From Malania oleifera (Eukaryota; Streptophyta; Magnoliopsida; Santalales; Ximeniaceae), in the NCBI RefSeq assembly GCF_029873635.1, contig NC_080421.1:1798001-1862000 (forward strand): DNA of 64,000 nt, written 5' to 3'. The notes beneath the pieces are model-generated. The model did not search any database. It saw only the letters and a list, made by a program, of their open reading frames with translations, and had not been told where the DNA came from. Positions 25,874-38,300 of the stretch are shown one piece after another. Numbering within the stretch: position 1 is the first letter of the stretch; each line of letters opens with the position of its first letter. The position numbers and the translations under genes are program-made.

Positions 25874-26555
25874 ATTTATCAACTTATTGGGGATTGATCA
25901 CCATCTGTTTTAAATATGAAATGTTGCATTACATGGAAACAGTTCATGTGAAAAAAATGTCTGAAATAGGAAATACAATATTCAAGAGTGAGGCCACCCT
26001 CTTTTAAAGATTGTGCATGAGAGTTTGCAGCTCTCTTGTCTGCTGGAGAGGTATAACCAGGGGGATGCATGGGAGGCAAAGAAGGCATCAATGGTATTAT
26101 CATTTGATGAATATTATATCAAGTTTGAGGGAAATTAATATAACAAATATTGAATTAGTTTTCACGTGTGGTATGGTTGTCTTGTGCAGTGTGCACAATT
26201 ACTGCATGCATATAGTGAGCAAAAAGATATGAATTAATGAAGATGAAGCATAAGAAAAATTAAGAATGCCAATGAGCTTTTATTTTAACAGAGACAGGTA
26301 GAGACATGAAGTCTATACGGCTGGTGCATTGCATAATTCATGAATCTGTGTCATGTGTATAGTGCACTGCCACATGATATCCAGATAGGCCAAATGTAAA
26401 AAATTGGTTGATGAGTTGTTTGGCCTGGTGGGGGGAAGACAATGCATAAACATTGGCATGATAGCCTCAAATCCAAATCAAAATCAGGTCATTGCGTCTC
26501 ATTGACTGCTGAATTGGCTGAGATTCCTCATGGTATCTTCTTTTCCCCATGTTAG

Positions 26556-26562
26556 TATATAT
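26556..26562 (+). promoter_or_regulatory. TATA box of DUF241 gene 1
   Basis: TATATAT within CCCCATGTTAGTATATATTG lies 87 bp upstream of the ATG. The box and its context are kept at the same spacing in genes 2 and 3. Confidence 0.65.
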
Positions 26563-26642
26563 TGATGCCAATGCTAGCTAGCGAAGGCAAATTACTAGCT
26601 AGACTGAGTTGTGCATTCAAGTGGTAGGCCTTCAGAAGAAAA

Positions 26643-27548
26643 ATGGCTACTTCTCCTTTGAACCCAAAAACTCATTATCATGTGCGCTCTATCAGTCTGC
26701 CTTCCAGACCTTACCCGCTTAACCTTCATTTTGAGGAGCATTTGTGCAGATTGAGAGCCTGTGAAGGCACTTCTTCAACAACACCATCAGTATGTGAAAA
26801 GATAGGTGTTCTCACAGATTTGTTCGACCGCGTCCATGATTTGCTTCTATTGCCACGCATCCAACAAAAAACTTCAGCCCAAGAGTGCCACACACAGTTT
26901 GTTGATAATGTACTGGATGGATCTCTTAGGCTCTTGGATGTGTGTGGTACTACCAAGGATGCCTTGGTGCAGACAAAGGAAAGCACACAAGAACTTCAGT
27001 CTATTCTACGGAGAAGACGGGGCAGTGAACTTGGGCTGGCAAATGAGATTGGAGAGCACTTGGCCTCTGGGAAGAAGGTAAAGAAGGCCATTCTGATGTC
27101 CCTGAGGAAATTAAAGGGTGTGGAGAATAAATGCAGCTTTTCTCATTTGGACAAGAGCCATGATATCGTCGTCATGGCTACCATGTTTAGAGAGTTGGAA
27201 GCAATCACTTTCTCTGTGTTTGAATCCCTCTTGTCCTACATTTCTGGGCTAAAGGTGCGGTCGAGGCCAAGTGGGTGGTCATTAGTTTCCAAGCTGATGC
27301 ACCTAAAACATGCAGCGTGTGAGGAAGAAGCATCGGATATGAGTGAATTTATGAAGGTGGCTTCCGACCTGCGGACTCTGATCCATGGTTGCAGGAAGGG
27401 AAAATCTATAAACATGCATGTTGAGAATGTGCAAAGAAGGTTGGGGAAGTTGGAATCAAATATTCAAGATCTTGAAGAAGGGCTGGACTGCTTGTTTAGA
27501 CACTTGGTCAGAACCAGAGTGGCCCTTCTCAACATCCTAAACCACTAG
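26643..27548 (+). CDS. DUF241 family protein, copy 1 (intact, single exon)
   Basis: A 301-residue plant-specific protein of the DUF241 family (PF03087; sometimes labelled BPS1-like). The family's biochemical role is unknown. The N-terminus MATSPLNPKTHYHVRSISLP is followed by SRPYPLNLHFEEHLCRLRA, the typical family opening (SLPSRxHP..EE.L..L). A central signature LDGSLRLLDVCGTTKDALVQ (about 91-110) leads into TKESTQELQSILRRRRGS. The C-terminal helix (LGKLESNIQDLEEGLDCLF) has heptad-like spacing and could form a coiled coil. No signal peptide or membrane segment is evident. The first ATG, in GAAGAAAAATGGC, matches the start context of the two sister genes. The single exon and conserved TATA spacing suggest an expressed gene. 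Confidence 0.9.
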   Translation: MATSPLNPKTHYHVRSISLPSRPYPLNLHFEEHLCRLRACEGTSSTTPSVCEKIGVLTDLFDRVHDLLLLPRIQQKTSAQECHTQFVDNVLDGSLRLLDVCGTTKDALVQTKESTQELQSILRRRRGSELGLANEIGEHLASGKKVKKAILMSLRKLKGVENKCSFSHLDKSHDIVVMATMFRELEAITFSVFESLLSYISGLKVRSRPSGWSLVSKLMHLKHAACEEEASDMSEFMKVASDLRTLIHGCRKGKSINMHVENVQRRLGKLESNIQDLEEGLDCLFRHLVRTRVALLNILNH

Positions 27549-28759
27549 CTTGAAGTAGGGAAAGCCTCTTAGGCATCCAAAAATTTTGTTACATCAAGTT
27601 TGGCTGTACATATTTCTGTACAATGTACATGAAAAAGACTTCATCTTTGATTCTGAATCAATATAACTTTAATAACAAACAAAAATCATTCTCAGCACTT
27701 TGTTTCTATTATTCAAGCATTTAGTCTATAGTATAAGTGTTGTGTGTGCCTAGAATTCCTTTTCTCAGGCCCACTGATATGGGACCTTTTCCCAGTGGGT
27801 GGACCTAAGGCAGGCTTGAGTCCCTTGACCCTAGTTGACACTCTAGGTGATTTGCATATTGGTTGTGTTTGTATAATTTGTATGATTTTTACTCTTCATC
27901 TGCGTGAGGTTGGGTTTTTATGGGATTAGAACTCAAGCATTTGAGTGATGTTAATGCCGACTGGATTTTTGTATGATTAGTGGTGATAATCCTCTCCTCT
28001 CTCTTCTGTGGATGCAGGCTTTCAAAGTTAAATCACATAAATGTTGGTGTTTGTTTTTCATTTTGCTTGTTTATGTGTTTTACTGTTGTGTGTGATTTGA
28101 AGCTTGATTATACCAAAAATAAAGATTCTACACAAGCACCTGGACAATAAATTCTTATGTTGCTGCCCCTGATCATGGTTTCAATTTTTACACATAAATA
28201 TTTATGAATGTGAATGTGAGTTTATGTATGTTCAATAGTGAAAACTGGAGTGTCCCTTTTGCAGCATCCTTGAATACTAGTAGGAAGATGGGACCCCAAA
28301 AAAGTATAAAGACTCAATCCAAATGGTCAAATTCTTACAATTGGAACCCACATTTCTCCAATTTCCCAACTAGAGATTCCACTAGCAAGTGAATGAACCT
28401 TGTTGGTCTTGAAATATAAATTTTTGGTAGAACCTGTTACAGAAAAAATAAAATTTCTCAAAGTTACTATTTGGGTAACCACAGACTTGGATCCTTCAAT
28501 CTCCATCTCAGTAGTTGAAAATACTATGAATTATCCAAGCTGACGTAAGGTGGAAAAAGAAAGTAGGTGGAAATTAGTGTTTTTGTTCCTTCCATAAGTA
28601 AGAGTTTAATGTGTAGGGGGAAGAAAAAAAAAACTGGTCATTAATCTGACTGAATTATTTTCTTTTCCCTTTATTCTCCTTCACTTAATCAGACAACAGA
28701 GTGGAAAGATAAGCCATTTTATTTTTCCTTCTGTGCTACTAAATATAGTGTATGATCAA

Positions 28760-29035
28760 CCACATAAAAGCTTAAGCTTGTTATGTGAGGCTCAGAATGG
28801 TTTTAATATCTTTCTAACACACCACTGCACTTGAAAGCCAATTTAAGTTGAAGAGTGGATGAAGCATAGGTCCATCATACCATGCCCCCTTGTGCTATAA
28901 TTTTAATTTTAACGAGAATAATGGGGGCTGTGAGGTTTGAACTCTAGATCTTTTGGTCGTAAAGATTTTGATACCATGTCAAGGAACACCTAAAAGCATA
29001 ACCTTGCTATGTGTTTAATATATTTTTTAACAATC
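28760..29035 (+). mobile_element. TRIM-like remnant carried by DUF241 unit 2
   Basis: AAGCTTAAGCTTGTTATGTGAGGCTC (shared words near 28768) and ACCTAAAAGCATAACCTTG (near 28987) are the two terminal repeats, and TTTTGATACCATGTCAAGG sits at the join (GATACCA is the reverse complement of an initiator-Met primer site). The same arrangement occurs at 39508-39792 and about 46410-46715, so it was copied with the unit. No coding sequence. Confidence 0.5.
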
Positions 29036-30382
29036 ATTAACGACCACCTAAATTTACAAGTAATCATGGATAGAACTGCAAAATTTGCCTCCCACTCTAT
29101 TGCAATGTCAATAAAGAAACTAGAACTACTGCAAGTCATGGTTTTTTGAGATATTCAAACAATAAATAGTGCGAATAAGAGAATATGACTATTCATTGTA
29201 CAAGTAGAGACAAGGTGCTGCTGCCACTCGTGCTCCACAAATTGTTTGCATTTATAATATTGTAGGTTACCAAATTAAAAAAAATTCTTTGATCTAAGTT
29301 GTGTGAAAATAAATAAATGGATAAAAAACCTACATTTGGTACTTAATCAATTATTTGGTGGGGGAAAACACTGAAATAATTGGGGCACATTGTTATGAAT
29401 GAAAGTTGAAGAGGATGAGATTCCTCATGTCTGTTCCTCATATTATATATGTGCCGATCAGACATTTTTTCTTTTGAAAATAACGGAGGGACTTGACTCT
29501 GAATTGATCGGCTACATTCGGGACATGCATGTTCAAATGTGCTAGTTTTTTAATTTCATTCAGACTAGACTTTTTTTAATCATATGCAGACCAGATTCCA
29601 ATATGAAAATTATGTATTCAAAGTGCTAGGCTCGGGGAGAGATGATTGCTCGACTTTAAACTCAAAATCCCAATAGTCATGCTAGTTTTGTACCATAATA
29701 ACTGCTGGTGATATCCTAAAAATGAAAAGGGTAGAAGAAAAAAAGAGTACTTGATATTTAGCAAATTGCTGTGGATTGATCACCATCAGATTTAATTATG
29801 ACATGTCGCATTGCATGGAAACGTTGTCTGAAATATGAAATCTACAGTGTTCATGACTAAAGCTGTATTCTTTTAAATATTTTGCACGAGTGAGTTTGCA
29901 GCCCTCTTGTCTGCCAGAGAGGTAGAACCATGTGAACAGGAGGCAAAGGAATCATTATATTATCATTTGTTGAATATTATATCATGTTTGATAGTTGTGC
30001 CATACATGCACTATTAATGCATAGTGAGCAAAATTAATATATTGATGAAGATGAAACATAAGAGAAATTGAGAATGTCAATGGCCTTTTGTTGTCATAGG
30101 GGCAGGTAGACACACGATGCTAATGTGCATAAGATGCTCATGTAAGCATATTTTATGGATCTGTGCTAGATGTATAATGCAGTACCACATTACGTCCAGA
30201 TAGGCCTGTAATTTTACAAATGTAAACAATTGGGTAATGAGCTGTTTGGCCTGGTGGTGGGAAGACACTGCGTAAACATCTCTGAGGTAGCCTCAAATCT
30301 GAATTGAAATCAAATTAATTGCCTCTCATTTATAAGTGAATTAGATGAGATTCCTCATGATGTTTTCTTTCCCCCATCTTAG

Positions 30383-30390
30383 TATATATA
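30383..30390 (+). promoter_or_regulatory. TATA box of DUF241 gene 2
   Basis: TATATATA, preceded by TTCTTTCCCCCATCTTAG, lies 86 bp upstream of the ATG, as in the sister genes. Confidence 0.65.
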
Positions 30391-30468
30391 GTGATCATGT
30401 GAGTACTAGCTAGAAAGGCAAATTGCTAGACTGAGTTGCACATTCAATTGCTAGCCATCAGAAGAAAA

Positions 30469-31374
30469 ATGGCTGCCTCTCCTTTAAACTCCAAAAGCCA
30501 TTTCCATGTCCGCTCTGTCAGTCTCCCTTCCAGATCTCATCCACTTAACCTTCACTTTGAGGAGCATTTGTCCAGATTGAGAGCCTATGATGGCACTTCT
30601 TCAACATTGTCCTCAATTTGTTCTAAGATAGGTGTTTTGACAGATTTGTTCAACTGCATCCATGATTTGCTTCTATTGCCACACATCCAAAAAAAAACTA
30701 CAACCCATGATTGCCACAAGCAATTTGTTGATAATGCGCTGAATGGATCTCTTAGGCTCTTGGATGTGTGTGGCACTACCAAAGATGCCTTGGTGCAAAC
30801 AAAGGAAAGCACACAAGAACTTCAATCTGTTCTACGGAGAAGGCGTGGCAGTGAACTTGTGCTGGAAAATGAGATTGGAGAGCACTTGGCCTCTGGGAAG
30901 AAGGTAAGGAAGTCCATTCAGATGTCCCTGAGGAAATTAAAGGGAATGGAGAAGAAATGCGCTGTTTCTCCTTTGGACAAAGGCCATGATGTTGTGGCAT
31001 GGGTTTGCTTGTTTACAGAGTTGGAAGCTGTCACTTTCTCTGTGTTTGAATCCCTCTTGTCCTATATTCCTGGGCAAAGGGTGAGATCTAGGTCAAGTGG
31101 TTGGCCCTTGTTTTCCAAGATGATGCACCCAAAGCACACAGAGTGTGAGGAAGAAGCATCAGATATTAGTGAATTTGAGAAGGTGGATTCTGAGCTGCGG
31201 ACTCTGATTGTTAGTTGCAGGAAGGGAAAATCTAAGAACGTGCATGTTGAGAATGTTCAAAGAAGTTTGGGGAAGCTGGAGTCAAGCATTCAAGATCTTG
31301 AAGAAGGGATTGACTGCTTGTCTAGACACTTGATCAGAGCCAGAGTGGCACTTCTCAACATCCTAAACTACTAG
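30469..31374 (+). CDS. DUF241 family protein, copy 2 (intact, single exon)
   Basis: This 301-residue paralogue of the copies at 26643 and 41365 begins MAASPLNSKSHFHVRSVSLP. The open frame extends 11 codons further upstream without an ATG, so 30469 is chosen; it also matches the sister starts. The central signature LNGSLRLLDVCGTTKDALVQ is kept, as are RRRRGSELVLENEIGEHLAS and the C-terminal LGKLESSIQDLEEGIDCLS helix. Differences from copy 1 cluster at about 165-185 (SPLDKGHDVVAWVCLFTELE) and 205-225. It sits in unit 2, upstream of the nested Copia insertions, which leave the gene and about 0.9 kb of its 3' flank intact. Function unknown. Confidence 0.9.
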   Translation: MAASPLNSKSHFHVRSVSLPSRSHPLNLHFEEHLSRLRAYDGTSSTLSSICSKIGVLTDLFNCIHDLLLLPHIQKKTTTHDCHKQFVDNALNGSLRLLDVCGTTKDALVQTKESTQELQSVLRRRRGSELVLENEIGEHLASGKKVRKSIQMSLRKLKGMEKKCAVSPLDKGHDVVAWVCLFTELEAVTFSVFESLLSYIPGQRVRSRSSGWPLFSKMMHPKHTECEEEASDISEFEKVDSELRTLIVSCRKGKSKNVHVENVQRSLGKLESSIQDLEEGIDCLSRHLIRARVALLNILNY

Positions 31375-32307
31375 CTTGACGTATGGGGAATGGGTAGCAT
31401 CTTAGGCCTTTAAAAATTTTGTTAAGTTTGGCTGTATATATTGCTGTACAGAGTACATGGAAGAGAACTACAAGTGTACTTCATCTTTGATTCTGAATCA
31501 ATATAACTTTATCAACAAACAAAAAGTATTCTAATCACCTTGTTTCTATTATCCATGCATTTAGTCTATAATAAAAGTGTATATGCCTTGAATTCCTTTT
31601 CTCAGGACCACTGACATAGAACCCATTTCCCAAAGGGCTCAACCCAACTTGACAATCCAGATCATTTTTATATTTGTTGTGTTTGTATGTTTGTATGATT
31701 TTACTCTTCATCTGCGTGAAATCGGGTGTTTATGGGATTAGGATTTGAGCATGTGAGTGATGTTGATGTTCACTGGACCTTCCTTTGATTAATGGTGATA
31801 ATCCTCTCCTCGCTGCCTCATGGATGCAGGCTTTCAAATTTAGATCACATAAATCTTGGTGTTTGTTTTTCATTTTGCTTGTTTATATGTTTTACTTTTA
31901 CGCATGATTTGAAGCTTGATTATACCAAAAAGAAAGAACTCTACACAAGCACTTCGAAAATAAATTCTTATGTTTCTGTGACATATGCCAGCCAGTGGTT
32001 TTAACTTTTACACATGAATATTCATGAATGTGAATCCTTTGCAGCATCCTTGAATACTAGCCGGAAGATGGAACCCCAAATTTGTATAATATACGACCCA
32101 AATGCTCAAATGCTTACAATTGGAACCCACATTTTTCCAATTTCCTAACTAGAGATACCACTAGCAAGTGAATGAAGCTTGTTGGTCTTGAAATATAAAT
32201 TTTTGGTAGAACCCATTACAGAAAAAATAAAATTGCTTGAAGTTACTATTTGGGTAACCACAGACGTGGACCCTTCAATCTCCATCCCAGTAGTTGAAAA
32301 TATCAAT

Positions 32308-35300
32308 TGTATTGAATCCCTTCTTTGTGAGGGTTCTTCTCATTATATTGCAGTGTTTGAGCTAATTGCATGGCAGTTACATGACAGCTAATTACATGGC
32401 AGTAGCTAATTATATGGCAGTTACATGGCAGCTAATTACATGGCAGTTACAGCTATAATACAAGAATCATGCCATAAATAGATAGGCTAACTATAGGCTC
32501 ATTATGACTTGATATAATCTGATTGACATCCCCCCTCAAATTGATGCGGGTCGATCAAGAAGTATCAATTTGCCCACAAGAAATTGATGGCACTAACGAG
32601 TCATGGCTTTCGTAAAGATATCAGCAATCTGGAGGTCAGTGGAAATGTGAGGAAGAGAAATGATACGAGTGTCCAGTGCTTCCCGAATAGAGTGACAATC
32701 CACCTCAATATGTTTCGTGTGCTCATGATAAATGGGATTAGCAGCAATATGAATAGCACTAGTGTTATCAGCATGGAGAGGAGTGGGATCAGGCTGAGAG
32801 AAACCTAGCTCAGCAAGAAGCCCACGAAGCCAACTAATCTTAGGACAAGTAGCAGACATCGTACGGTAATCAGATTCAGTTGAAGATTTTGAAACACGAG
32901 CTTGCTTTTTACTCTTCTAAGAAATCAAAGAATCTCCAAGGAAGAGGCACCATCCTGTGATAGAATGGCGAGTATCAGGATAACCGGCCCAATTAGCATC
33001 ACTATAAGCAACGAGACAAAGAGGAGAGCCAGCAAGAAAGAACAATCCTCGGCTAGGGGACCCCCGAAGATATCGAATGATATGATGAATGACAGCTAAG
33101 TGTAAATGGCGCGGAGTCTGCACAAACTGGATAACCTGTTGGACAACAAAGGAAATATTAGGCCGAGTAATAGTCAGATAGTTCAAGCTACCCACCTACT
33201 GGCGATACACAGTAGCATTAGAAAGGAGATCACCCTCCGCACGACGATACTTCATGTTAACTTCTAGAGGAGTATCCACAAAAGAAGTATCTTGAAGACC
33301 AGCCAAAGTAATTAAATCTTGTGTATACTTATGTTGATTTAGGAAGATGCCTGAAGGAGCAGAACTTCCAATCCCAAGAAGTGCGTAAGAGGACCACGAT
33401 CCTTCATATGAAAAGAGGTGTGAAGATGCTGCAGGAGACGATCGATCAAAGCAGAATCGGTCTTGGTGATAACAATATCATCAACATAAACCAGAAGAAG
33501 AACAATACCAGCAAATGTCTTGCAAAGGAACAAAGAAGAGTCATATTGGCTTTGCTGAAAGGAAAACTGAAGCAAGGTAGTTCGAAACTTGTCAAACCAT
33601 GCTCGGGGAGCTTGTTTCAGCCCATAGAGAGATCGCTTCAACTTACATGCATCTGAAGATGAGGAGGAGGAAAACCATGTGGGAGGGCCATATAAATTTC
33701 CTCATTGAGGTCACCATGAAGAATTGCATTTTTGACGTCCATTTGATGAAGTGGCTAGCCTTGTGAAGCAGCAATGGAAATAACCGTACGCATTGTAGTC
33801 ATCTTGGCTACCAGAGCAAAAGTCTCCTCATAGTCCACCCTATACTCTTGCTTGTTCCCAAGGGCAACCAACCATGCCTTATACTGGTCCAAAGTTCCAT
33901 CAGAGCGAAGCTTGATTGAGTAAACCCATTTACAATCGATGGCCTTAATATTAGACGGGCAAGGAACCACGTCCCATTTAAGATTATCTTGGAGAGCCCA
34001 AAGTTCCTCATCCATCGCCTTCCGCCAACATGCATGTTTAACAACCTCATAAAAACATGTGGGAATAGAAGTTAAAGTAGCATTAAAACCATACCGATCA
34101 GGAGGGGGTGATACTCGTGCAAAGCGTCGAGGACCAGGTGCAAGATGTTGGGATATGAATCCCGCCCAAGATCAAATAACACACACACACACACAAATAA
34201 CTCACAATATTTACGTGGTTCGGCCAATTTTGCCTACGTCCACGGGAGATGAGTAACTTCACTATAAATATATGGGTGTATAGTGAAGGAGAAGGAGGAT
34301 TACAACACACTCAACTCACTCACATTAATACGCACTCACAGTGCACTAATAATTATATCTTCACTCTCACTCTCTTTGTGTACATACAATGGAGGGGAAG
34401 CACTCCTTTTATAGGAGGAGATCATCGCAACCCAATTCCCTCGAAAAACCAATTTTCCTTCTTTGTCAAAAGGTAGGTGGAGTTGCTGCAACAAACAGTA
34501 GCCACTTTTGACAAAAGAAATTGCAGCCATTTTCCATGTGAGGCCACCGAATTGTAGTAATAATATTCTTGCCTTCTAGATGAGGCAGGCCCCAACATAT
34601 CTCCCCGCACGACTCATGCGGAGAGTTCTACCAAACCTGTTGCGGTTCTACAAGCTTCGAGCTTTGACTTGGACGTTGTCTTAGTCATCATGTCTGATGC
34701 ATTGTCATCCGTATGGATCTTCTCTATACTTAGCTGCTTTGACTCCAATGCCTCATGAATCCAATGATATCAAACATCAATATGCTTCGACTTTGAATGA
34801 AAACTTGGATTCTAGCTGAGATGAATAGCGCTTTGACTGTCACAATAGAGAACATACTTCTCTTGCTTGAGGCCAAGTTCCTCTAGAAACTTCTTCATCT
34901 ATAGAAGCTCTTTGCTTGCTTCGGTGATGGCGATGTACTCTACCTCAGTAGTTGACAATGCAACACATTTTTGTAGCTTTGATTGCCACGACACTGCTCC
35001 CCCTGAAAATGTCATTAGGCATCCCGAAGTAGACTTTTTGGAATCAATGTCACCAGCCATATCTGCATCTGTATAACCTTCCAACACAGGTTTGTCTTGA
35101 CCAAAACATAAACATAAATGAGAAGTACCTCTAAGATACCTAAGAATCTACTTGACGGCTTCCTAATATTCTTTGCCAGGATTATAAAGGAATTGACTAA
35201 CTACTCCAACTGCATGAGCGATATTAGGTCTTGTGCATACCATGGTGTACATTAAGCTACCCACAGCTGAAGAGTAAGACACTTTCTTCATTTCTTCTTT

Positions 35301-38300
35301 GTCATTTTCACCTGTAGGATATTGCCTGAAAGTAAGCTTAAAGTGTCCTGCAAGTGGGCAACTGACTGGTTTTGCTTTGCTCACATTAAATCTTTCTAAC
35401 ACCTTCTCAATATACCTTTCTTGAGATAACCACAACTTTTTATTTTTCCTATCTCGAAAGATCTTCATTCCAAGAATCTGTTTTGTTGGACCCAAATCCT
35501 TCATTGCAAAGGATTTGCTTAGTTCTTTCTTCAATTTTTCTATCTTCTTAGTATCACGACCAACATTCAGTATATAATCCACATAAAGCATGAGAATAAT
35601 GAAATCATTACTAGAAAGTTTCTTAATAAAAACACAGTGGTCAGTTGTAGACCTATTATACCCATGCTCCATCATGAAGGAATCGAACTTCTTGTACCAC
35701 TGTCTCGGTGCCTGCTTGAGACCATACAAACTCTTTCTCAGTTTGCACACCAACTATTTTTTTCCTTGGCTTTGAATCCTTCAAGTTGTTTCACGTAGAT
35801 TTCTTCTTTCAAATCACCATGGAGAAATGCAGTTTTTACATCAAGCTGCTCAATCTCCAAGTTCAGGTTGACAGCCAATCTGAGAACAACTCGAATAAAT
35901 GACATCTTTACCACGGGTGAGAAAATCTCTTCAAAGTTGATGCCTTTCTTTGACCAAAGCCTTTCACAACTAGTCGTGCCTTGTACCTTGGTTGTGAGTT
36001 TCCTTCTTCATTTTTCAATTTAAACACCCATTTGTTGTTGAGTGCTTTCATTCCCTTTGGTAGTTATACCAAATCATTAGTGTGGTTCTCATGCAAGGAT
36101 TTCATCTCTTTTTGCATGGCCTTCAACCACTCGTTCCTGTGCTCATGTGACATGACATCCTTATAGCATTTTGGTTCTCCCCCGTCAGTTAGCAACACAT
36201 ACTCATCTGGTGAGTATCTGCTAGAAGGTTGACACTCCTTGGTGGATCTTCTTACTTGGGGTTCTATTGCTGGAGCTTCTTGATCACCTTCAGCTATTGG
36301 TTCGTCAACTTCCCTGTTATCGTCATGCTCTTCTTGTGGCTGTGGCGGTGAATCTGGAATCAGCTCGATTGGATTCCTGAGGACATGCTTTGGATTATCG
36401 GCCTTCTCATAATCGTCAATAGTTTGATCTTCAAAGAACACCACATCTTTGCTCCGGATGACTTTCCTATTCTTTGGATCCCATAGTCTGTAGCCAAACT
36501 CATCAATACCATAACCGATGAAGACGAACTCTTTTGTCTTTGCATCAAGTTTGGTCCTTTCATCCCGAGGAATGTGGACAAAAGCTTTACAACCAAACAC
36601 CTTTAAGTGTTTATAGGATACATCTTTCCCAGTCCAAATCCTTTTAGGAATGTCACCTCCTAAAGGAGCTGAAGGAGAATGGTTGATGAGGTTAACTGCT
36701 GTCATTAAAGCCTCACCCCAGAAGGATTTTGGCAGCTTTGAATGAGAGAGCATGCAGATAATCTTGTTGCAGATTGTTCTGTTCATTCTTTCTCCAACGC
36801 CGTTATGTTGAGGAGTCTTGGGAACCGACTTCCCAAGCCTGATACCATGGACTCTGCAATGTTCTTCAAATGACCCAATGTATTCACCACCATTGTCTCA
36901 ACGAACACATTTGAGCTTTTTTCCACTTTGTCCTTCAACATTAGCCTGAAACTTCTTGAACATATTTAACACCTGGTCTTTGCTTTTTAAAGGATAAGCC
37001 CATACTTTTCTAGAGTGATCATCAATGAATGTAACAAAATACAATGATCCACCAATACTTTTATCATTTATAAAACACACATCGGTATGAATCAGATCTA
37101 GAATATGCTTTCTCCTAAATGGGGGGTTCTTTCGAAATGCAACTCTATGTTGTTTACCAACTAAACAATGAGTACAATTCTTTAAAGAATTACCCGAGAA
37201 ATTGGAAGGAGCTTTTTCCTTGCAAGAATCTGGAGTCCCTTCTCGCTCATGTGGCCAAGTATGTTATGCCATAACTCAGTGGTGACTTCATGTTCTGTAG
37301 CATTTACATCTCCTGCACAGAGTTGCTTAACTTGAGTGTAGTATAAGCTAGCATCCTTTTTCCTTTGGCCACCACCAATTTCCCTTTCTTGAGCTTCCAG
37401 ACTCCATTACCAAAATAGCTCTCATAGCCCATGTCATCAAGTTGACTTGTGGAGATCAGGTTAAGACGAATGTCTGGTACATGCCGAACATCCTTTAGTA
37501 GTAGTTTGCAGCCAACATTTGTTTCTATCAACACGTCTTTTTTACCAATAATTTTGCATTTGACTTCATTTCCCATCTTAATAAAGCCATAATCACCACA
37601 TTTGTAAGATGAGAAAAAGTCTCTTCGTGCTGTTACATGGAATGATGCTGCAGAGTCAATCATCCATGTTGTGTCTTGGCAAGTGAGGTTAACACGTCCT
37701 TCCTCACACACCATGTAAGTTTCACCTTCATCAGTGGTCACTGCTGCACTACTTTTGTCCTCGTCTTTCTTGTCTTCGCTGGTTTGTTTTGCCTCCAACA
37801 GTCCTTCTTTATATGTCCAGGCTTATTACAATAATAACAGATGAAGTTACCCCTTGATTTGGATCTGCCTCTGGACTTGCTTCTGGTCTTGCCTGTGTTC
37901 TTCTTGTCTCCTTAGGAATATCTGCTTCTACCTCTCTCAGTAACCATCACTTGTCCTTGAGAGTGAGTGGGCAAGCCTTGCTCAGCTTTTCTCTTGCCTT
38001 CTCTTGTGATGCTATCCTTCACCATACTCAAGGTTATCTTTCCGTTTGGTGTTGAATTACTGAGAGCTACCACCAGCTATCTGGTAATGAACTTAGCAAA
38101 ATCAATGCTTGAATTTCATTTGCAATAGTTAGTTTCATACTTGCCATATTATCAAGAATTTCATTAAATTTATCTAAGTGATCTGAAACATTTTGTCCAT
38201 CACTTAATTTTAAATTCACAAGCCTCCTTATCATGAAGGCTTTGTTCTGGGCATTCTTTGGCTCGTACATCTCTCCCAGATGTTGCCAAAGTTTGTAGGC

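Larger units (their letters stand above)
25200..28650 (+). repeat. DUF241 tandem unit 1
   Basis: Flanks and gene of this unit recur downstream. Upstream landmarks include TTGCTTCATCACCTTGCAAG (25299), the AGGGTATTCAAACAATAGAT region (about 25431) and GTGCTAGGCTTTCT (25719). Downstream landmarks include TTGGTGTTTGTTTTTCATTT, GAAGCTTGATTATACCAAAA and GGTAACCACAGAC. The gene starts of units 1 and 2 are 3826 bp apart. Borders are approximate because repeat follows repeat directly. Confidence 0.8.

Noticed and set aside
26726-27081. Antisense and +2-frame ORFs within the DUF241 genes (also 30585-31000, 41569-41781)
   Set aside because: They overlap well-conserved single-exon genes in other frames and lack their own family signature.
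30436-30468. Longer N-terminus for DUF241 copies 2 and 3 (also 41332-41364)
   Set aside because: The extension begins at a TTG codon; the first ATG is at 30469 (41365) and agrees with copy 1 and the family N-terminus.
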